Assembly: GCA_022564695.1 (NCBI GenBank)
Contig: JADFKX010000139.1
Span: 1 to 5,379 of the forward strand
Source of the DNA: Chloroflexota bacterium
Lineage (GTDB): Bacteria > Chloroflexota > Dehalococcoidia > SM23-28-2 > RBG-16-64-32
Length of the DNA: 5,379 bases
Reading direction: 5' to 3'
The position numbers and the translations under genes are program-made. The notes under the pieces are model-generated. The model had not been told where the DNA came from and searched no databases. It saw only the letters and a list, made by a program, of their open reading frames with translations. Shown here piece by piece: positions 1-4,414 of this stretch (the stretch's first letter is position 1; every line of letters begins with the position of its first letter).

Positions 1-71
1 ATAGTCTAGCGGCCAAGGACGCCACCCTTTCAAGGTGGAGATCGCGGGTTCGAATCCCGCTGGGGGCACCA
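1..71 (+). tRNA. tRNA-Glu (anticodon UUC), 5' end cut by window edge
   Basis: The anticodon stem CCACC/GGTGG (22-26 with 34-38) encloses the seven-base loop CTTTCAA, which places anticodon TTC at 29-31 and reads Glu codons GAA/GAG. The T arm is GCGGG-TTCGAAT-CCCGC, followed by the 3' acceptor strand TGGGGGC (61-67), discriminator A68 and an encoded CCA at 69-71. The window starts at tRNA position 7, so six acceptor bases on the 5' side lie outside. The D-arm bases (TAGTCTAGCGG) match the usual bacterial tRNA-Glu pattern. Nothing suggests a pseudo-tRNA. Confidence 0.95.
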
Positions 72-108
72 CAAGCCTTTCGCCTGCCGACCAGCACAAG
101 GAGCACTC

Positions 109-906
109 ATGAGCGAATTCCAGGACATCCTCTTCCAAAAGCACGGCCGTGTACGCGGCGCCGCCTGGATCACCATCAACCGTCCAGACGTCATGAACGC
201 CTTCACCGGTCAGACGCTCACCGAGATGCGCCAGGCAGTCGAGGACGCCTGCGCCGACCCCGACGTCGGCGTCATCGTCATCACCGGCGCCGGCGATCGT
301 GCCTTCTGCGCCGGTGGCGACGTCCGCTGGCTCCAGGAGGTCCAGCGGGAGGGAGCCAGCGCACCCGCGCCCATGGACCCCCACGCCGGCATAGAGGACT
401 GCATGAAGCCCGTGATCGCCCGTGTCAACGGCTACGCCATCGGCGGCGGCAACCACCTCGCCTACTTCAGTGACTTCACTATCGCCTCAGAGAACGCCAT
501 CTTCGCCCAGGTGGGCCCGCGCATCGGCAGCCCTGCCGCCGGTTACTTAGTCGCCTACCTGACCCACGTCGTCGGCGCCAAAAAAGCGAAGGAGATATGG
601 ATGCTCTGCCGACGCTACTCCGCCCAGGAGGCGTTGGAGATGGGGCTGGTCAACGCCGTCGTGCCCCTGGACAAGCTGGACGAAGAGGTCGACCGCTGGT
701 GCACGGAGCTGCTGCAGAAGAGCCCTGGCTGCCTCAAGATCCTCAAGTCCTCCTTCCGCACCCTGTACCAACCCCTACGAGACGCCTCGCACCGCGACTG
801 GGTGAAGGAGCTGGCGCCCGATTTCTTCGCCAGCGGCGAGGCGGACGAGGGGAAGAACGCCTTTCTTGAGCGACGAGAGCCCGATTTCTCCCGGTTCCCG
901 CGCTAG
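109..906 (+). CDS. Crotonase-superfamily protein of the MenB/BadI branch (enoyl-CoA hydratase/isomerase family)
   Basis: This 265-aa protein has the normal length for a single crotonase fold and is probably a soluble enzyme acting on an acyl-CoA thioester. The two oxyanion-hole segments are intact: FCAGGD at 66-71 and YAIGGGN at 109-115. The middle and C-terminal parts look like naphthoate synthase (MenB) and 2-ketocyclohexanecarboxyl-CoA hydrolase (BadI): QVGPRIGS at 134-141, KEIWMLCRRY at 161-170, EALEMGLVN at 174-182 and the tail NAFLERREPDFSRFP (250-264). MenB has an Asp two residues after the conserved Ser of the GS motif; here it is Ala143. The C-terminal catalytic Tyr of MenB aligns with Phe240. 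Gly136 sits at the bicarbonate-type position (Gly in E. coli MenB, Asp in other MenBs). It is therefore probably not a standard MenB or BadI, and its substrate is unknown. The start is supported by AAGGAG at 98-103, 5 nt before the ATG. It follows the tRNA by only 37 nt, with no promoter seen between them, and ends with TAG. No men or bad pathway genes are visible nearby. Confidence 0.88.
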   Translation: MSEFQDILFQKHGRVRGAAWITINRPDVMNAFTGQTLTEMRQAVEDACADPDVGVIVITGAGDRAFCAGGDVRWLQEVQREGASAPAPMDPHAGIEDCMKPVIARVNGYAIGGGNHLAYFSDFTIASENAIFAQVGPRIGSPAAGYLVAYLTHVVGAKKAKEIWMLCRRYSAQEALEMGLVNAVVPLDKLDEEVDRWCTELLQKSPGCLKILKSSFRTLYQPLRDASHRDWVKELAPDFFASGEADEGKNAFLERREPDFSRFPR

Positions 907-933
907 ACGGTCTGCGGGCCCCTTGCCTGAACT

Positions 934-946
934 TGGGTTGAACCCA
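934..946. repeat. 13-nt palindrome TGGGTT-G-AACCCA, possible operator
   Basis: Two perfect 6-base arms flank a single central G. A one-base loop cannot form a stable RNA hairpin and no T-run follows, so this is not a rho-independent terminator. It overlaps the proposed -35 box of the hppA promoter (938-943), where a repressor or activator dimer could bind. A 13-nt palindrome can also arise by chance, so function is a guess. Confidence 0.35.
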
Positions 947-967
947 GCGCTACCGCTCTGCTAGACT
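938..967 (+). promoter_or_regulatory. Probable sigma70-type promoter for hppA
   Basis: The -35 box TTGAAC (938-943) and -10 box TAGACT (962-967) are separated by 18 nt. The -10 is preceded by TG plus one base (TGCTAGACT, 959-967), which is an extended -10 arrangement. Each hexamer matches the consensus at four of six positions. Transcription would start near 974, leaving a leader of about 60 nt before the hppA ATG. This is the best match in the 127-nt gap between the crotonase gene and hppA. Confidence 0.5.
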
Positions 968-991
968 GAGCCGTCGGAGGCTTAGTGAAAT

Positions 992-1030
992 ATGGAACTA
1001 ACTCGACCAACCCCCCGGAGAGGACTCTAA
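992..1030 (+). CDS. Candidate 12-codon leader peptide ahead of hppA
   Basis: The mini-ORF reads ATG...TAA and encodes MELTRPTPRRGL. A GGAGG at 976-980 lies 11 nt upstream, a slightly long but usable spacing. It is in the same frame as hppA, and its TAA (1028-1030) is followed by just CCC before the hppA ATG. The hppA ribosome-binding site (1017-1024) lies inside it. It uses several codons that are usually uncommon in G+C-rich genomes (CTA, CGA, AGA). This geometry would allow translational coupling or attenuation-like control of hppA. An ORF this short can arise by chance, so it is a candidate only. Confidence 0.3.
   Translation: MELTRPTPRRGL
1017..1024 (+). promoter_or_regulatory. Ribosome-binding site of hppA
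   Basis: The purine run GGAGAGGA ends 9 nt before the ATG at 1034. Because a TAA lies in frame at 1028-1030, 1034 is the first possible start of hppA. Confidence 0.75.
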
Positions 1031-1033
1031 CCC

Positions 1034-3112
1034 ATGGGCCTTATCATCACCGCTCTGGTCGGCGCTGGCTGCGCGGCCCTCTTCTCCATCTATCTCACCC
1101 GAGGCATCCTAGCTGAAGACACGGGAACTGATGCCATGCGGCAGATCGCCGCCGCGATTCAGGAAGGTGCGGCGGCGTTCCTCAGGCGCGAGTACTTATT
1201 CCTGTCGGCGTTCGTAGTCCTGGTCGCCGCCGTCATCGCCGTGTTAGTTGACTTCGACGTGCTCGATAAGTTCGAGGAGCTCGGCATCGGTGAGCAGGGC
1301 AAACTCACGGACGTACCCCGCACCGCGATCGCTTATGTCATCGGCGCCATCGCCTCCGCGAGCGCCGGCTACATCGGCATGAACATAGCCGTACGTGCCA
1401 ACGTCCGGACGGCGGCGAAGGCCCGCGAGGGGTTGAACCCGGCGCTGCGTATCGCCTTCTCCTCCGGGGCGGTCATGGGCATCACGGTCACCGGCCTGAG
1501 CCTTTTCTGCCTCACAACCCTATATCTGATCTTCCAAGACGTGCGACCGCTTGTCGGCTTCGCCTTCGGCGCCTCTTCCATCGCCCTGTTCGCTCGTGTC
1601 GGGGGTGGGATATTCACAAAGGCAGCCGATGTGGGCGCCGATCTCTCGGGCAAGATCGAGGCCGGTATTCCCGAGGACGACCCGCGAAACCCTGCCGTCA
1701 TCGCTGATAACGTTGGCGACAACGTCGGCGACGTCGCCGGCATGGGCGCCGACCTGTTCGAGTCGTACACTGGCGCCATCGTCGCCACCATGACCCTGGC
1801 CACGATAGCGGTAGTTGGAGCCGGTGAGAACGCGGTCTTCGACCCCTCCGCCATTATCGACTACGATTCCGACGCCTTCGTGCTGCCGCTCCTCATCATG
1901 GGTATCGGCATCTTCGCCTCCATCATCGGCACTTTCCTTGTCCGCACCGGCGAGGAGGCATCGATAGGGCGATTGCTCTGGGCCCTGCGTACCGGGGTGT
2001 TCGGCGCCGGGGCGCTGGTTCTCCTCGGCACAGCCATCGCCGTCATTGCTCTGGATCTGGAGTTCGAGCTGTTCTGGGTGGTGCTGGTAGGCCTCGTCAC
2101 CGGCCAGGTGATAGGCACGGCAAGCGAGTACTATACGGCGTACGAGTACCGTCCCACTAAGAACCTGGCCGCTCAGTCGGAGACCGGCGCGGCGACGATT
2201 ATCATTGGCGGCCTCGGCCTCGGCATGCTTTCCACGGCGATCCCCCTCCTGGCGATCGTGGCCGCGATCGGGATCACCTTCGAGCTGGCGGGGCTCTACG
2301 GCATCGCTCTGGCGGCGGTCGGCATGCTCGCGCCTCTCGGCATCACCCTGGCGACCGACGCCTACGGCCCCGTCGCCGACAACGCAGGCGGCATCGCCGA
2401 GCAGACACACCTGCCGGCGGAAGTGCGTCAGCGAACGGACGCCCTGGATAGCCTTGGCAACACCACCGCGGCCACCGGCAAGGGCTTCGCCATAGGCTCC
2501 GCCGTCCTGACGGCGCTAGCCCTTATGGTCAGCTATGCGCAGGTCATGGGGATCGATACGCTTAACCTCCTTGAGGTCGAGGTGCTGATCGGAGTGTTCA
2601 TCGGCGCACTCATGCCGTTCGTGTTCGGCGCTCTTACCATGCTCGCGGTAGGCCGCGCCGCCAAGGAGATGGTGAACGAGGTGCGGCGTCAGTTTCGCGA
2701 GCACCCCGGCATCCTAGATGGCACGGAACAGCCCGACTATACCCGCGCCGTCTCTATCTCAACCGATGGCGCCCTGCGCGAGATGATCCTGCCGGGCGCG
2801 CTCGCCATCACCGTCCCCATTCTGGTAGGCGCCCTGATAGGCGCGGAGGCGCTGGGCGGGCTCCTGGTCGGCTCCATCGCGGCCGGGTCGCTTCTCGCCC
2901 TCATGATGGCTAACGCCGGCGGCGCCTGGGACAACGCGAAGAAGTACATCGAGGCCGGCGCGCTCGGCGGCAAGGGCTCGGACGCTCACAAGGCGGCAGT
3001 GGTCGGCGATACCGTCGGCGACCCGTTCAAGGATACCTCCGGCCCCTCCATGAACATACTCCTCAAGCTCATGGCGATCGTGGCGGTGGTGTTCGGGCCG
3101 CTATTCTTGTAG
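1034..3112 (+). CDS. hppA: Membrane-bound ion-pumping pyrophosphatase, K+-dependent type
   Basis: This 692-aa integral membrane protein hydrolyses cytoplasmic pyrophosphate to phosphate and uses the energy to export H+ or Na+. The length and about 16 hydrophobic segments (roughly from residue 1-22 to 674-692) are typical of M-PPases. The substrate and Mg2+ site motifs are intact: DVGADLSGK (199-207), GIPEDDPRNPA (211-221), DNVGDNVGD (225-233), DAYGPVADNAGGIAE (442-456), and GDTVGDPFKDTSGP (658-671). The subtype motif is GNTTAATGKG (475-484). Ala479 and Gly482 are the K+-dependent signature, since K+-independent enzymes carry Lys at the Ala position. Glu243 in ADLFESY (239-245) is at the membrane-gate position seen in Na+-pumping and some K+-dependent H+-pumping members, so the pumped ion is not settled. 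The start has GGAGAGGA upstream and an in-frame TAA just before it. The transglutaminase-like gene follows after 5 nt and is probably co-transcribed. No truncation or frameshift is seen. Confidence 0.97.
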   Translation: MGLIITALVGAGCAALFSIYLTRGILAEDTGTDAMRQIAAAIQEGAAAFLRREYLFLSAFVVLVAAVIAVLVDFDVLDKFEELGIGEQGKLTDVPRTAIAYVIGAIASASAGYIGMNIAVRANVRTAAKAREGLNPALRIAFSSGAVMGITVTGLSLFCLTTLYLIFQDVRPLVGFAFGASSIALFARVGGGIFTKAADVGADLSGKIEAGIPEDDPRNPAVIADNVGDNVGDVAGMGADLFESYTGAIVATMTLATIAVVGAGENAVFDPSAIIDYDSDAFVLPLLIMGIGIFASIIGTFLVRTGEEASIGRLLWALRTGVFGAGALVLLGTAIAVIALDLEFELFWVVLVGLVTGQVIGTASEYYTAYEYRPTKNLAAQSETGAATIIIGGLGLGMLSTAIPLLAIVAAIGITFELAGLYGIALAAVGMLAPLGITLATDAYGPVADNAGGIAEQTHLPAEVRQRTDALDSLGNTTAATGKGFAIGSAVLTALALMVSYAQVMGIDTLNLLEVEVLIGVFIGALMPFVFGALTMLAVGRAAKEMVNEVRRQFREHPGILDGTEQPDYTRAVSISTDGALREMILPGALAITVPILVGALIGAEALGGLLVGSIAAGSLLALMMANAGGAWDNAKKYIEAGALGGKGSDAHKAAVVGDTVGDPFKDTSGPSMNILLKLMAIVAVVFGPLFL

Positions 3113-3117
3113 CCGCG

Positions 3118-3723
3118 ATGGCACGGGCCACCTCCGCCGCAATAGAAGCTTCCGTCCAGAGACTCACAGCGGGCAAGTCCCCCCGTGATGCCCGCATCGC
3201 CGTGTTCGATTTCGTGCGGGACATCCCCTACGACTACCCGGCCAGCCGCGATCCCACCGAGGTGCTGGCTGCCGGACGCGGCTCCTGCTCAGGCAAGCAT
3301 GCCCTGCTAGCAGAGATGCTGGTGGCCATGGGCTACCCCACGAAGCTCATGTACGCCCGGTATAACATGGGCGATCTCCCCGTGGAATGGCCTCCGCAAC
3401 TTCAGCGCACCCTCGTCGAGGAGCACATTATCGATATCCATAACTTCGTGAGGGCCGATTTCGGGGGCCGCTGGGTCACCTTGGACGTGACCTGGGATGC
3501 AGCGCTGGCACCCTACCGCTTTCCCGTGAACCTGGACTGGGACGGCGAATCTGATACTGTTATCGCTGCTGGGCCGTGCGAGCCGTTCGAGGCGGATCAG
3601 ACGCAGCTTCAGACAGAGAAGGAAGCGCTGCTGCGGGAGATGGCACCCGAAGTCTATGACCGCAGGCGTCAGGCGCTGGAGGCGCTGGCCACGTGGCTAC
3701 GGCAGCTCAGGGGCGAAACCTAG
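3118..3723 (+). CDS. Cytoplasmic transglutaminase-like superfamily protein
   Basis: This 201-aa protein has a transglutaminase-like (papain-fold) core. The likely catalytic triad is Cys57 in GRGSCSGKHALLAEML (53-68), His108 in DIHNFVRAD (106-114) and Asp123 in WVTLDVTWD (119-127). The spacing and the Cys at the start of a helix fit the superfamily, whose members act as proteases, peptide-modifying enzymes or amidases. There is no signal peptide or membrane segment, so it should stay in the cytoplasm. The C-terminal part (about 160-199) is charged and probably helical. The ATG lies 5 nt after the hppA stop with no recognisable ribosome-binding site, which points to translational coupling with hppA. 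Its TAG stop directly abuts the stop codon of the convergent c-di-AMP receptor gene. The substrate is unknown, and a link to pyrophosphate metabolism is suggested only by the operon. Confidence 0.85.
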   Translation: MARATSAAIEASVQRLTAGKSPRDARIAVFDFVRDIPYDYPASRDPTEVLAAGRGSCSGKHALLAEMLVAMGYPTKLMYARYNMGDLPVEWPPQLQRTLVEEHIIDIHNFVRADFGGRWVTLDVTWDAALAPYRFPVNLDWDGESDTVIAAGPCEPFEADQTQLQTEKEALLREMAPEVYDRRRQALEALATWLRQLRGET

Positions 3724-4083
3724 TTACGTCTTCTCGAAGCGCTCCACGGAGACCACGAAGATGATCGCTCCACCCGTCCGCACCTCCACCGGCTCCGAGG
3801 GCAGGATGCTCTCAGGGAAGGGCAACGCCTGCGCCGGCAGGAACTCCGTTCGCGCCTCGCACTCGCTCCGTATGAGCGCTATGACGGTGTCGACGTCTCC
3901 GGCGTCCACACCGGAGAAGATCGTGACGTTGCCGCGCCGCAGGAAGCCGCCGGTGCTACTTACCTTCGTCGCGGGGTAGCCCCGCTGCACCAGCTTCTCG
4001 ATAAGGGTGTCTCCGTCAGTATCGGAAGCGATGATGATAAGGAGCTTCTGATCGGCCTGTTGCGACTCCTCTTGGGCGGACAA
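3724..4083 (-). CDS. darA: PII-like cyclic-di-AMP receptor (DarA/PstA/YaaQ family)
   Basis: This 119-aa protein belongs to the CdAR family: small PII-like trimers that bind c-di-AMP in the cytoplasm and whose partner proteins are poorly known. The diagnostic segment TKVSSTGGFLRRGNVT is at 39-54, followed by IFSGVD (55-60). The C-terminal strand PVEVRTGGAIIFVVSVERF (98-116) closely matches the Firmicute proteins. Relative to B. subtilis DarA it has about 11 extra N-terminal residues. The ligand-site Asn and Arg that I recall upstream of the TK motif align with Gly35 and Pro37, so ligand affinity could differ. The start is TTG (4083), as no ATG or GTG lies in frame after the upstream TAG. GAGGAG lies 15 nt upstream, farther than ideal. 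It is the second gene of an operon with the YtxH-like peptide, 9 nt downstream of it and in the same frame. It converges on the transglutaminase-like gene with no intergenic base. Confidence 0.9.
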   Translation of the reverse strand: MSAQEESQQADQKLLIIIASDTDGDTLIEKLVQRGYPATKVSSTGGFLRRGNVTIFSGVDAGDVDTVIALIRSECEARTEFLPAQALPFPESILPSEPVEVRTGGAIIFVVSVERFEKT

Positions 4084-4092
4084 GCTAACGGC

Positions 4093-4236
4093 CTATCGCT
4101 CCTCTTCCTCTTCGCCGTGCCGCTGCAACCGATCGTGCAGGGCGCGCCTAGTTTCGCTGCCGGGCTGCGGCGCCACCAGTAGCCCAAGGCTAACGCCTAG
4201 GCCGATGCCGAGGATGAGACCGAGGATAAATCGCAT
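4093..4236 (-). CDS. YtxH-type small membrane protein
   Basis: This 47-aa protein has one N-terminal transmembrane helix (about residues 2-22) rich in regularly spaced glycines (G6, G10, G12, G14, G18). It is followed by the YtxH hallmark APQPGSETRRAL (22-33) and a highly charged tail ending in GEEEEER. YtxH-domain proteins are small, often stress-linked, membrane-anchored proteins without a defined biochemical role. The start at 4236 is set by a perfect GGAGGT (4242-4247, minus strand) 5 nt upstream. A longer in-frame reading that begins at 4332 would start within the promoter and is not supported. The gene is first in a minus-strand operon with darA, with its TAG only 9 nt before the darA start and in the same frame. 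The short length makes the exact family assignment less certain than its membrane topology. Confidence 0.82.
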   Translation of the reverse strand: MRFILGLILGIGLGVSLGLLVAPQPGSETRRALHDRLQRHGEEEEER

Positions 4237-4303
4237 GACCGACCTCCGTCTACCTGAACTGAAAACCGTCTGTTCGGGAGGATCCGGGTAATCTGCCAGC
4301 CCG

Positions 4304-4332
4304 ATACTAGCCAACCGTAGTATCCTTGTCAA
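4304..4332 (-). promoter_or_regulatory. Sigma70-type promoter for the ytxH-like/darA operon
   Basis: Read on the minus strand, a perfect -35 TTGACA (4332-4327) is followed after 17 nt by -10 TAGTAT (4309-4304), which matches TATAAT at four of six positions. Transcription would start near 4297, giving a leader of about 60 nt before the ATG at 4236. This is the strongest promoter match in the window. Confidence 0.7.
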
Positions 4333-4343
4333 GGGAATTCGCT

Positions 4344-4372
4344 TTGACTTCGCCTACTGAACCTGATACCTT
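4344..4372 (+). promoter_or_regulatory. Sigma70-type promoter for glycyl-tRNA synthetase
   Basis: The -35 box TTGACT (4344-4349) is followed after 17 nt by TACCTT (4367-4372). The weak -10 is preceded by TG plus one base (TGATACCTT, 4364-4372), an extended -10 feature. Transcription would start near 4379, leaving about 36 nt of leader. That is too short for a T-box riboswitch, the usual regulator of glyS in Firmicutes. An alternative -10, TAATAT at 4378-4383, lacks a matching -35. Confidence 0.5.
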
Positions 4373-4403
4373 CGTATCTAATATCGCGATTATATGTATA
4401 ACC

Positions 4404-4410
4404 AGGTGAG
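4404..4410 (+). promoter_or_regulatory. Ribosome-binding site of glycyl-tRNA synthetase
   Basis: AGGTGAG ends 4 nt before the ATG at 4415. An in-frame TAA at 4412-4414 abuts the ATG, so no longer N-terminus is possible. Confidence 0.7.
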
Positions 4411-4414
4411 CTAA

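Noticed and set aside
1..108. tRNA-Glu 3' end as an integration site for a mobile element
   Set aside because: No integrase, no repeat of the tRNA end elsewhere in the window and no foreign-looking genes follow; only metabolic genes are present.
1520..2410. 296-codon open frame on the minus strand
   Set aside because: It lies wholly antisense to hppA, whose product is recognisable throughout. The predicted protein has low complexity typical of a G+C-rich shadow frame and no family motif.
3730..3739. CTTC-TC-GAAG hairpin near the convergent stops as a terminator
   Set aside because: The stem is four base pairs with a two-base loop, and no T-run follows on either strand.
4093..4332. 79-codon version of the YtxH-like protein starting at 4332
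   Set aside because: Its TTG start is part of the TTGACA -35 box and the extra 32 codons cover the promoter and leader. The ATG at 4236 has a perfect GGAGGT.
4383..4390. ATCGCGAT palindrome in the glyQS leader
   Set aside because: It is only 8 nt, its flanks do not extend the symmetry, and such sites are common by chance.
4373..4414. T-box or other glycine-responsive leader before glyQS
   Set aside because: The leader from the predicted start is about 36 nt, with no room for a T-box or glycine riboswitch fold.
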